NCBI RefSeq assembly: GCF_002298975.1
Contig: NZ_DBMV01000038.1
Location: 1 to 64,000 of the forward strand
Direction: 5' to 3'
DNA: 64,000 nt
Origin: Ralstonia sp. UBA689
GTDB lineage: Bacteria; Pseudomonadota; Gammaproteobacteria; Burkholderiales; Burkholderiaceae
A program made the translations under genes and the position numbers. The notes beneath the pieces were generated by a model. The model did no database searches and was not told the DNA's origin. It saw only the letters and a program-made list of their open reading frames with translations. Positions within the stretch are counted from its first letter, which is position 1. Each line of letters opens with the position of its first letter. Shown here piece after piece: positions 16,739 through 24,109 of the stretch.

Positions 16739-17180
16739 CACTTCTTTCCATCCTGAAAACTGTCGACAACCGACAAACGACCGCACCCGAAGTTCTTTAT
16801 GATTTTTTATTCCACCGCGTTCACTTCTTTCTGGCCAGGGCATCAATCACGCCCCGCCCCATCTAATCGACGAGACATTGCAGTTTTGTGACAATCCATG
16901 CAAACGGAAGAAATCGGCGGAATCCCGCACGTTTACCATTCCGTCATAATTTCAAGGCTTGTCAAACCAACGACAGGAAACTTTTAATAGCCTTGCGCGA
17001 AACCTCAAGGGCGATGCCAGTTTAGCCGCGCGAAAATGTCGGCGCGCCAACATAACGATTCATATGCCCGCCCCACCCCCCTTCGACAGGTGGGTTGACC
17101 AATCAGCATCATTTGCAATGTGACTACCACACCGGCCCACAAAGCGACCCTGGCCTCATTTGGGTGCTACCGACTGTGTT
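16739..17180. other. Intergenic region between wzz-like gene and LacI gene
   Basis: About 440 bases, more A/T-rich than its surroundings near 16920-16990. It must hold the promoter of the leftward wzz-like gene. I see no clear terminator for the LacI gene and no small gene. Confidence 0.5.
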
Positions 17181-18221
17181 TCAGCACGCGGGCGGGCAGG
17201 TCGACTCACGAATCACAAGTTCGTATTGCAGGTTCTCGTGCACCGAGTGCGGCTTCAAACCCGGCAGATGCGGCCGGTGGATGGCAACAAGCTGCTCCAC
17301 TGCCGCATGCGCCATCGCCTGGATCGGCTGGCGCACCGTGGTGAGCGCCGGCCAGAGCTGGCGCGAGAGCGGCGTGTCGTCGTAGCCGCAAATGGAAAGT
17401 TCTTCCGGCACCTTGATGCCGCGCGCCTGCGCCACGCGCAGCACACCAGCGGCCATGTCGTCGTTGCCGGCAAAGATGGCGGTCGGGCGCGGCTCGCATG
17501 ACAGCAGCCGCTCCGCGCACGCCACGCCCGATTCGAACGAGTGCTCGCCCTGCTCGACGAGATGTTCGTCGACTTCGATGCCGGCCTGCGCCATTGCATC
17601 ACGGTAGCCGAATACACGCTGGTAGGCGGCGCCGTGATCCGGGTCGCAGACCACGAAACCAATGCGGCGGTGCCCCAGGCCAATCAGGTGCAATGTCATG
17701 TCCCGCGCGGCGGCACGGTCTTCGGTGTTGACGGACAGGCCCTTGTGCTCGCGATCGGCCGGTGCAAGACGCACGTAGTCGACGCCAGCCTCATCCAGCG
17801 CACGGATCAGCGAGGCCACGTCAGACACCGGCGGCGTCAGGATCAGCCCCGCCAGCGCGCGCTGGCGCACGCTCTGGAGGATCTGTTCGGCCAGATTCGG
17901 ATCGCGGTAGTTGCAGGGCGTCAGCAGCAGGCTGTAGTCGAGCGCCTGACAGGCCTCGAGTGCGCCGTGCTGGATGTTGACGATGTAGTTGTCAGAAGGG
18001 TTGTCGTAGACCAGCGCAATGATGTCGGCGCGCTTGCTGGCCAGGCGCCGGGCGGCGGGATTGGGCCGATAGTCGAGCGCCTGCATCGCCTCGACCACCT
18101 TGGCGCGCGTCTTCTCGCTGATGTTTGGCTCGTGGTTCAGCACGCGCGAGACGGTCTTGATCGACACGCCCGCATGCGCGGCAACATCATCGACGGTTAC
18201 AGCTCCGGCGCCCCGTTTCAT
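17181..18221 (-). CDS. LacI-family repressor, probable sugar-operon regulator
   Basis: A 346-residue regulator. The N-terminal helix-turn-helix is VTVDDVAAHAGVSIKTVSRV followed by LNHEPNISEKTRAKV and the hinge region NPAARRLASKRADIIALV. The rest is a periplasmic-binding-protein-like effector domain (GLILTPPVSDV, TAIFAGNDDMAAGVLRVA, ICGYDDTPLSRQLWPALTTV). The start is ATG at 18221 (MKRGAGAV); a GTG at 18248 would add nine residues; neither has a clear ribosome binding site. It is the only LacI-type protein in the window, about 7 kb from the twin palindromic operators between the porin and xylF. It is therefore the natural candidate to bind them and be released by pentose. That link is inference. 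Confidence 0.9.
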   Translation of the reverse strand: MKRGAGAVTVDDVAAHAGVSIKTVSRVLNHEPNISEKTRAKVVEAMQALDYRPNPAARRLASKRADIIALVYDNPSDNYIVNIQHGALEACQALDYSLLLTPCNYRDPNLAEQILQSVRQRALAGLILTPPVSDVASLIRALDEAGVDYVRLAPADREHKGLSVNTEDRAAARDMTLHLIGLGHRRIGFVVCDPDHGAAYQRVFGYRDAMAQAGIEVDEHLVEQGEHSFESGVACAERLLSCEPRPTAIFAGNDDMAAGVLRVAQARGIKVPEELSICGYDDTPLSRQLWPALTTVRQPIQAMAHAAVEQLVAIHRPHLPGLKPHSVHENLQYELVIRESTCPPAC

Positions 18222-18320
18222 GGCTTGGTGAAGTGGGTTCTCGAACACAGGACGGGCGCTGCAAGCGCGCCCGTCAACGATTCAATTTTACCGCCAACCA
18301 CCGCACCACGCGGGGTGAAA

Positions 18321-19214
18321 TCAGCGCGGGCTCAAACCAGAACGCCTCAGCGGCAAGCGCACGATGCCCTGTGCAAGGCTCACGCCCAGTAACACGAACC
18401 CCCCACCGATCCAGTGATAACCGTGCACGGTCTCGCCCAGGATCAACGCGGCCATTGCCGCCGTAAAGACCGGCATCAGATTCATCAGCACCGCCGTGCG
18501 CTCGCTGCCGATGCGCTTGAGGCCGAGCATCCACAGATACGATGCGACGATCGACGAGGCAATGCCCGCGAACACCACCAGCCCGATGCCTTGGGGTGGA
18601 ATCGCCAGGCTTTGCGCGGTGAGCGCCAGCGGCACGAGCATCACGACGGCCAGCAGCACCTGCACGTAGAGGTTGAGCCATTGCCCGAACGGCTGCGCCC
18701 AGCGGCGGTAGAGAATGTTGTACAGCGCGTACGACGTCGCACCAATAAGGATCAGCACGTCACCACGATTGACGCCGCCGTCGAGCAGCGCGCCCGGGTG
18801 CCCACGCCCGAGCAGGTACAGCACGCCTGCCAGCGACACCACCACGCCGATCACCGCCTGCGCGCCTACCGGCTGGCGGAACACCACCACGTTGAGGATC
18901 AGCCCCAGCATCGGGATCAGCGCGCCGATCACACCCATGTTGGTGGCGCTCGTGCTGTGCGCCGCGTAGTACGCCAGGCATTGGTACATCACCATGCCCA
19001 GCAGCGCCAGCACCGCAAAGCGCTTCCACTGCGCCAGCACGGCCTGGCGCTGGCGCCAGAGCGGCCGCGCGCAGAATGGCGTCAGCACAAGCGCTGCCAG
19101 CAGCCAGCGGTACAGCGAAATGGCAGCCGGGTCCAGCACGCCGGCCGCGGCCTTCGAGACGATGGTATTGGCGGCCCAGATAAGCACGGCCAGAAGCGGA
19201 TACAGCACAGACAC
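18321..19214 (-). CDS. DMT-superfamily (EamA) transporter
   Basis: A 297-residue inner-membrane protein with about ten hydrophobic segments arranged as two EamA repeats: residues about 5-130 (PLLAVLIWAANTIVSKAAAG) and 145-285 (GDVLILIGATSYALYNILYR). Such proteins export metabolites or amino acids; the substrate is unknown. It is transcribed away from an AraC regulator gene, with under 100 bases between the start codons, so the regulator most likely controls it. Confidence 0.88.
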   Translation of the reverse strand: MSVLYPLLAVLIWAANTIVSKAAAGVLDPAAISLYRWLLAALVLTPFCARPLWRQRQAVLAQWKRFAVLALLGMVMYQCLAYYAAHSTSATNMGVIGALIPMLGLILNVVVFRQPVGAQAVIGVVVSLAGVLYLLGRGHPGALLDGGVNRGDVLILIGATSYALYNILYRRWAQPFGQWLNLYVQVLLAVVMLVPLALTAQSLAIPPQGIGLVVFAGIASSIVASYLWMLGLKRIGSERTAVLMNLMPVFTAAMAALILGETVHGYHWIGGGFVLLGVSLAQGIVRLPLRRSGLSPR

Positions 19215-19254
19215 GACGGCCTCCGTCGAACAATCGAGGATGGCAGTGTAGTAA

Positions 19255-19288
19255 TGTCTGGTTCAGAACATATACTGCAAATCAGACA
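19255..19288. promoter_or_regulatory. Candidate operator between DMT transporter and AraC genes
   Basis: TGTCTGGTT and AATCAGACA are nearly perfect inverted arms about 16 bases apart within the short divergent promoter region. The site could be bound by the adjacent AraC-family regulator. The evidence is only the symmetry and the position. Confidence 0.35.
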
Positions 19289-19312
19289 ATCCCACCGCTC
19301 GAAAGCGACACT

Positions 19313-20116
19313 GTGTACACCGCCTACCGCGAAGCGGACCTCCGGGTGCCCAAAGGCGCCCCGTTCTACTTCCGCTACGACCATTTCGCACCCGAAACCA
19401 ATATCGAGCCACACACGCATGCGTGGGGCCAGATCAACCGCATCAGTCTGGGCCTGATGGAGGTGGTGGTCGATGGTCGCCGGCTGACGGCGCCGGCCGA
19501 ATATTTGATCTGGGTGCCGGCCAACCAGCCGCACTCGGCGTCGATCCGGCAGGCGACGGATTTCCTGTCGGTGTACGTCGCCGAGCCGCTCGCACAACGG
19601 CTGCCGCACTCGGCCTGCCTGATCCCGCAGACGCCACTGGTGCGCGCGCTGTTCGAAGACTTTGCCGCACGCCGTGTCACCGCCATGGCGGACGACTGGG
19701 ACCTCCGTCAATTCGAACTGCTCGTCGAAACCCTCGTCCGCGCCGGCCACACCAACAGCTATCTGCCCGACAGCACCGACCGCCAACTGGAACCGATCCT
19801 GCACGCCATCCGCCTGGACCCAGCCGACAACACCACACTGCAGACCTGGGCCGAGCGCGTGCACAGCACCGAACGCACACTCGCACGCCGCTTCCAGAGC
19901 GAGCTCGGCATGAGCTTCTTGCAATGGCGCAACCGCGTACGCCTGCTGCGCGCAGTGGTGTGGCTCAAGGAGGATTGCTCCATCCAGGACATCGCCCTGT
20001 CGCTCGGCTACGGCACGCCGTCAGCCTTCATCGCAATGTTCCGCAAGCAGATCGGTTTTTCGCCCGCGCGCTACCGGCGGCAGATGCGCAGCGAGGCCGA
20101 GCGCCCCGCTGCGTAG
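19313..20116 (+). CDS. AraC-family regulator with cupin sensor
   Basis: A 267-residue regulator. The N-terminal half is a cupin-like domain (HFAPETNIEPHTHAWGQINR supplies the His-x-His type pattern, and VPANQPHSASI the second motif). The C-terminal 100 residues carry the two AraC helix-turn-helix motifs (LQTWAERVHSTERTLARRFQ and IQDIALSLGYGTPSAFIAMF followed by RKQIGFSPARYRR). Translation starts with GTG. It diverges from the DMT transporter and probably activates it. The inducer is unknown. Confidence 0.9.
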   Translation: MYTAYREADLRVPKGAPFYFRYDHFAPETNIEPHTHAWGQINRISLGLMEVVVDGRRLTAPAEYLIWVPANQPHSASIRQATDFLSVYVAEPLAQRLPHSACLIPQTPLVRALFEDFAARRVTAMADDWDLRQFELLVETLVRAGHTNSYLPDSTDRQLEPILHAIRLDPADNTTLQTWAERVHSTERTLARRFQSELGMSFLQWRNRVRLLRAVVWLKEDCSIQDIALSLGYGTPSAFIAMFRKQIGFSPARYRRQMRSEAERPAA

Positions 20117-20132
20117 GTTGCCAAACCCAAAC

Positions 20133-20396
20133 TCAAGCAATCGAATAGCCCCCGTCGGCCACCAGTGCGTGGACTGACACATAGCTCGCATCGTCCGACG
20201 CGAGAAAAGCCACGATGGTCGCCATCTCCTGCGCGCCGCCAAAGCGGCCGGCCGGCGTGTTGGCGGCAAAGTCATGCATGGCCTCGTCCGACGGCCAGAT
20301 GCCGCGATGATGGAACGGTGTCTCGATCAGCCCCGGCGCCAGCGCGTTGACGCGCACGCCACGGCGGAACCATTCGATCGATGCCGTCTTCGTCAT
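20133..20396 (-). pseudogene. Short-chain dehydrogenase, C-terminal remnant
   Basis: The leftward frame reads MTKTASIEWFRRGVRVNALA, then PGLIETPFHHRG and ends VADGGYSIA. This is the last third of a classical SDR: the helix after the active-site lysine, the RVNALAPG block and the GG-containing tail. Everything upstream, including the Rossmann motif and the YxxxK tyrosine, is missing. The fragment ends where a LysR fragment begins on the other strand. Confidence 0.8.
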
Positions 20397-20970
20397 GCCG
20401 GTGCTGACCGCCCTGATGCAGCAGCACCCCGGCCTCGTCGCCGATCTGCGCTTGTCCGACACGCCCTCCGCCGTGGTCGACGAGCAGATCGACGTGGGCG
20501 TGCGCATCGGCTTCATCGGTGACAACCGCTTCGTGGCCCGCGCGCTTGGGCCTCTGCCGCTGTGGGTGGTGGCCTCGCCCACGCTGCTCGAACGTGTGGG
20601 CGAACCGAAAACGCTCGACGCATTGCATGCCCTGCCGCTCACCGCGCTCATCAACCGCACCGACGGACGCGCGTGGCCATGGACGTTCCGCAACGACTCG
20701 CAGATTCAGCACCGCAACGCAACCTTCGTCACCGACGACCCCGAGACCGAGGTGCAGGCCGCCTGCGCGGGTCTCGGCTTTACGCAGATATCGGAGTACA
20801 TGCTGCGCCCACATGTCGAACGCGGCGAACTGGTACGTGTGCTGCGCCGCTTCGAGCCGGCGCCGTGGACGCTATATGTCTATCGCCCGCAGCGAGGGCC
20901 CGTACCGCAGCGTGTGCGGGTGGTCTTCGACGCGCTGATGGTCGGGTTGCAGGACGTGTGTCGCGGGTAG
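20389..20970 (+). pseudogene. LysR-family regulator, effector-domain remnant
   Basis: The rightward frame contains FVMPVLTALMQQHPGLVADL, RLSDTPSAVVDEQIDVGVRI and WVVASPTLLERVGEP, the substrate-binding domain of LysR regulators, and runs to a normal C-terminus. The DNA-binding N-terminus and about 90 residues are absent. An in-frame ATG at 20347 exists only because the antisense of the SDR fragment is open. Without a helix-turn-helix the product could not regulate. The ancestral arrangement would have been a divergent SDR/LysR pair. Confidence 0.8.
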
Positions 20971-21041
20971 AGCGCGCACTCAGGCCATTGTTCAGCCAGC
21001 CCTGCGGCACAATGGAAGACCGACCGCCCCGAGGAGAGCCC

Positions 21042-21845
21042 GTGCGCACGCACACAGCGCGCCCGCATCCCGCACTGCGCCCTTACATCGACCGCTACTG
21101 GAGCTGGGAAGCCGAGCACGGCGAGACCATCGCCCTGCCGCGCCTGCTGCCGGGCACCGGTGCCGAGCTGTTTCTGCATCACGGCCAACCCTTCCGGAGC
21201 GAGGATGGGGCCGCGCTGCCCCCGGCCCATCTGCTGTGCGTGCGGCTGCAACCGTACGCACTGGCATCCGCCGCGGGCGTCGCCTTCACGGCGATCCGGA
21301 TTCGCGCGGGCCGCTGGAGCGCACTGGCGCGTGAATCGATCGGCCGGCTGCTGGATACGCAGGCGCCGCTCGACGCGCTATGGGGCCGCGACGTGCGCGA
21401 CTGGCACGAACAGGTGGCGCTGGCAGCCGATTTCCGGCAACGCGTGGCGTTGATCGACGCCTTCCTGCTGGCGCGGCTGGTGCCAGCCCGCGTGGATGCC
21501 CAGGTGGCGGCGGCCGTTGCCAGCCTGTATGCCGCGCCTCACGCGGCCTCCATCGATATGCTGGCCGCTCACTTGCACCTGAGCCGGCGCCAGTTGGAAC
21601 GCCGCTTCCTGGCCGCAGAAGGGTTGCCACCGGTCGCATTCCGGCGGCTGGCGCGGTTCCAGCACACGGCACGGGCATTGCATCTGCAACCGCAACTGCC
21701 GTTACTCGACACCGCGCTCGCCCACGGCTACTACGATCAGCCGCAGTTCAACCACGAGTTTCGCTCGCTCACCGGGCAATCGCCGCAGCGCTATCGGCAG
21801 GACGCACAGGCGAAGACGCATTTCTACAAGACCTCGCTGGCCTGA
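21042..21845 (+). CDS. AraC-family regulator
   Basis: A 267-residue regulator. GTG at 21042 is chosen because GAGGAG lies 5 bases upstream and the product opens VRTHTARPHPALRPYIDRYW, the usual start of the AraC subgroup with a DUF6597-like N-terminal domain. The C-terminal helix-turn-helix pair is SIDMLAAHLHLSRRQLERRF and LLDTALAHGYYDQPQFNHEF, ending with GQSPQRYRQD. It precedes the monooxygenase-fold gene by about 45 bases and probably forms one unit with it. An in-frame ATG at 21012 is a weaker alternative. Confidence 0.88.
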   Translation: MRTHTARPHPALRPYIDRYWSWEAEHGETIALPRLLPGTGAELFLHHGQPFRSEDGAALPPAHLLCVRLQPYALASAAGVAFTAIRIRAGRWSALARESIGRLLDTQAPLDALWGRDVRDWHEQVALAADFRQRVALIDAFLLARLVPARVDAQVAAAVASLYAAPHAASIDMLAAHLHLSRRQLERRFLAAEGLPPVAFRRLARFQHTARALHLQPQLPLLDTALAHGYYDQPQFNHEFRSLTGQSPQRYRQDAQAKTHFYKTSLA

Positions 21846-21888
21846 ACGGGAAAGATGGTGGCCGATCTTTCCTATCCAGAGGTGAAAC

Positions 21889-22206
21889 ATGTATCTGCTG
21901 CTCGTACACGTGCAGGCCCGGCCCGATACCGCTGACGCGCTATGCCGGCAACTTTCAACGCTGGTGGCATTGGCGCGCGAGGAACCCGGCACCTTGGCCT
22001 ATTCGTTCTACCGCATGCATGACGACGCAGGGCATTTCCTCCTGCACGAGGTCTATCGGGATCGGGCGGCGTGGGAGGCGCACATGGCATCCGAGCCCGT
22101 GCAGCGCGCACTGGCGACGTTCGATACGCTGCTGGCGGCACCGCCGGCGGTCACGACCGGAGACTGGGTGGACGGACACGGGTTGAGCCTCAGCGCAGCA
22201 GAATAG
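21889..22206 (+). CDS. Antibiotic-biosynthesis-monooxygenase (ABM) domain protein
   Basis: A 105-residue ferredoxin-like-fold protein: MYLLLVHVQARPDTADALCR, then LVALAREEPGTLAYSFYR and HFLLHEVYRDRAAWEAHMAS, the recurring pattern of ABM enzymes (E-P-G-T/C, then E-x-Y-x-D-x-x-A-x-x-x-H). Such small proteins dimerise and include quinol and polyketide monooxygenases as well as many of unknown role. AGAGGTG precedes the ATG. It is preceded by an AraC-type regulator in the same direction. Confidence 0.85.
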   Translation: MYLLLVHVQARPDTADALCRQLSTLVALAREEPGTLAYSFYRMHDDAGHFLLHEVYRDRAAWEAHMASEPVQRALATFDTLLAAPPAVTTGDWVDGHGLSLSAAE

Positions 22207-22333
22207 GCCGTTGCGGAAAGGCTCGGATGCCCCGCGCCAACTGAAAACAATTGTAGGAATCCGCGCCACATCAGCGTTTCCGGGCAGCAGGCTCCCGTAG
22301 AATCCGCCTTGTTGCTGATTCGGAAGTCCGCCC

Positions 22334-22858
22334 ATGCGCACACCTTGGTTCGCATCTGCCCGGATGCTGGGCTGCGCCCTCGCCCTGATCGCGCCCGTGC
22401 TCAGCGGCTGCAGTTCACTGATGTCGGAAGGCACCACGACCGCGGCCGGTATCGGCGGCGCGGCTCTCGCCGCGAAGGTGACCGACAACGCGGCCGTGGC
22501 CACCGGCATCGGCCTGGGCGTGCAGGCCGGGGCGCGCGCCGCCTTGCAGCACAGCCAGCGCGTCGTGCATACCGAAACGCAGGATCAGATCGCGCAGGTG
22601 GCCGGTGCGTTGCCGGACAACGTCGTCGGCAACTGGCAGATCAAGCACCGCATTCCCCTTGAGCCCGACGAGCGCGGGCGCGTCGTCGTCACCCACTCGA
22701 TCAACGGGCCGCTCATCAACTGCAAGGAGATCCTCTTCACCGTCGATGGCGAAGCCGCGCAGGTGGACTTCTTCATCGCGTCGATCTGCCATGACGGCAA
22801 GCAGTGGAAATGGGCCACCGCAGAACCGGCCACCGCGCGATGGGGGTCGCTGCAATGA
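22334..22858 (+). CDS. Lipoprotein, first of a paralogous pair
   Basis: A 174-residue probable outer-membrane lipoprotein: signal MRTPWFASARMLGCALALIA with lipobox LSGC (Cys26). A Gly/Ala-rich segment (AAGIGGAALAAKVTDNAAVA) follows, then a beta-rich domain with NWQIKHRIPLEPDERGRVVV, a conserved Cys pair (LINCKEILFTVDG ... SICHDGKQWKWATAEPA) and the ending RWGSLQ. The next gene encodes a protein of the same plan with the same ending. The stop codon overlaps the next start (ATGA), so both are made from one message. The function is unknown; the cysteines probably form a disulphide. Confidence 0.85.
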   Translation: MRTPWFASARMLGCALALIAPVLSGCSSLMSEGTTTAAGIGGAALAAKVTDNAAVATGIGLGVQAGARAALQHSQRVVHTETQDQIAQVAGALPDNVVGNWQIKHRIPLEPDERGRVVVTHSINGPLINCKEILFTVDGEAAQVDFFIASICHDGKQWKWATAEPATARWGSLQ

Positions 22859-23358
22859 GCGGCATGCGCTGGCTTGCGGCGGTATGCGCGGGCGCGGTTG
22901 CCGGTCTGATGGCCGGATGCTCGTCGGTCGGGCCGTTGACCGGCGCGGTGGCGGGCGTCGCCACGGGCACGGCCACGGCCAACCCGGCGATTGCCTACGG
23001 CGTCGCTGTATCGGTCAACGCTGCCACCGACGCCTCCGTCAAATACGCCACCCGCAAGTGGGCGGCCAGCGAGCAAGACGCACTGGCCACCGCCGTGGGC
23101 CGCTTGAGCGACCGCACGCCCTCGCTCAACTGGTCATTGGAACGCCTGATGGGCATCACGAAAGCGCGCGGCACGGTGGTGCTTGTGCGCACGTTCACCA
23201 CTCCGTTGGCCACATGCCGCGAAGCCATTCTCACGGTGCAAGACGCCGATGCGCCCAAGACGGCGCCCGGCTATGCCATCTACGCCTGCCAGAACGGCAA
23301 CACTTGGCAATGGGCCAACGCCGAGCCTGCCGTACCGCGCTGGGGCAGTCTGCAATAG
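22855..23358 (+). CDS. Lipoprotein, second of a paralogous pair
   Basis: A 167-residue lipoprotein starting at the ATGA overlap with the preceding gene. The signal is MSGMRWLAAVCAGAVAGLMA with lipobox MAGC (Cys22). The mature part has a Gly/Ala-rich segment (GAVAGVATGTATANPAIAYG), a domain with LNWSLERLMGITKARGTVVL, the Cys pair TCREAILTVQD ... YACQNGNTWQWANAEPA, and the ending RWGSLQ shared with its neighbour. This is a tandem duplication that has diverged strongly in the middle. The function is unknown. Confidence 0.85.
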   Translation: MSGMRWLAAVCAGAVAGLMAGCSSVGPLTGAVAGVATGTATANPAIAYGVAVSVNAATDASVKYATRKWAASEQDALATAVGRLSDRTPSLNWSLERLMGITKARGTVVLVRTFTTPLATCREAILTVQDADAPKTAPGYAIYACQNGNTWQWANAEPAVPRWGSLQ

Positions 23359-23481
23359 TGCCGTAACGGCGTGGCCGCCAATCCACCGCGCCATCCCGCA
23401 TCCGCCAATGGGGCACATCGGCCCGTGCCGACGATTCCTCCCAACCTTACGAGACACGCCGCGTAGCTTGTTGCATTCAAT

Positions 23482-23500
23482 GCAAATCATTATCATTTGT
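23482..23500. promoter_or_regulatory. Fur box
   Basis: GCAAATCATTATCATTTGT closely fits the Fur consensus (repeated NATA/TAT hexamers; other strand AAATGATAATGATTT). It lies 26 bases before the first gene of a membrane operon, so iron would repress that operon. Confidence 0.75.
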
Positions 23501-23525
23501 GTTTCAGATTCCATTGAGGACTGCC

Positions 23526-23810
23526 ATGCACGGCGTCGCCCTCCTGCTCGGGCTACTGGCCGCAGGTTGCCTTTACACCGCCGCGCCTAACCAGGCGCTG
23601 CTGGCGCCCGCATCGCGCGCGCCAGCAAGCGGGCTGTGCGCAGTCGCGCTGATGCAGGCGGCGATTGCCGTCGTGCTGTGGAACGACGTGCTCGGCTGGA
23701 CCGGCGCGACCATCGCCGTGGTACTGGTGGTGGCGGGCGGTCTGTCGCTGTGGCCGATGGCGGGCGCATGGGTGCAACACCTGCGCGCCGACGCTAAGGC
23801 TCCCTCGTGA
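23526..23810 (+). CDS. Small membrane protein of a Fur-boxed iron operon (DUF3325-like)
   Basis: A 94-residue protein with about three hydrophobic segments (MHGVALLLGLLAAGCLYTAA; LCAVALMQAAIAVVLW; GATIAVVLVVAGGLSLWPMA). An in-frame ATG at 23499 overlaps the Fur box, so the ATG at 23526, preceded by TTGAGGA, is the likely start. Size, topology and company (a second small membrane protein and a PepSY protein) fit the DUF3325 family of iron-uptake-associated proteins; that name is an inference. It overlaps the next gene by 4 bases. Confidence 0.75.
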   Translation: MHGVALLLGLLAAGCLYTAAPNQALLAPASRAPASGLCAVALMQAAIAVVLWNDVLGWTGATIAVVLVVAGGLSLWPMAGAWVQHLRADAKAPS

Positions 23811-24091
23811 AAGGCATGGGCACTGGAATCGGTACCCGATGGCTGGCTAGCGCCGTGCTGGGCCTGCCCTTGTCGATCGCACTGTGCGCGCTGGCGATCG
23901 TGTGGCTACCGGGTGGCTGGGAGAGCGGCGTCATCGGCGCGCTGCTGGCCTGCCTGCCGGTGTGGGCGGTCATCATCAGCATGAGCGTGCTGTTCCCGAC
24001 GAGTGCCCGCGCGTGGACCGTGCTGGTGGCTGCCAACGCGCTGTCGTTCGGCGTGCTGTGGCTGCCGCGCCTGCTCCCGCTGTCTACCTGA
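23807..24091 (+). CDS. Small membrane protein of a Fur-boxed iron operon (DUF3649-like)
   Basis: A 94-residue inner-membrane protein with three predicted helices (WLASAVLGLPLSIALCALAI, SGVIGALLACLPVWAVIISM, AWTVLVAANALSFGVLWLPR). The start overlaps the end of the preceding gene, and the PepSY gene begins 19 bases after its stop. It fits the DUF3649 iron-uptake family by size and by neighbourhood. Its exact function is unknown; it may work with the PepSY protein in reduction or release of iron at the inner membrane. Confidence 0.75.
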   Translation: MKGMGTGIGTRWLASAVLGLPLSIALCALAIVWLPGGWESGVIGALLACLPVWAVIISMSVLFPTSARAWTVLVAANALSFGVLWLPRLLPLST

Positions 24092-24109
24092 TCACGCCAG
24101 GCGCCTGGA

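Noticed and set aside
18251..18275. GACGGGCGC / GCGCCCGTC hairpin as a terminator between the DMT and LacI genes
   Set aside because: There is no T-run after it in the leftward direction of transcription. It is also unlike the twin operators, so an autoregulatory site is not supported either.
20347..20970. Apparently complete 207-residue LysR-type regulator
   Set aside because: The first 14 or so codons are the antisense of the SDR remnant and the helix-turn-helix is missing. It is a truncated gene, not a short regulator.
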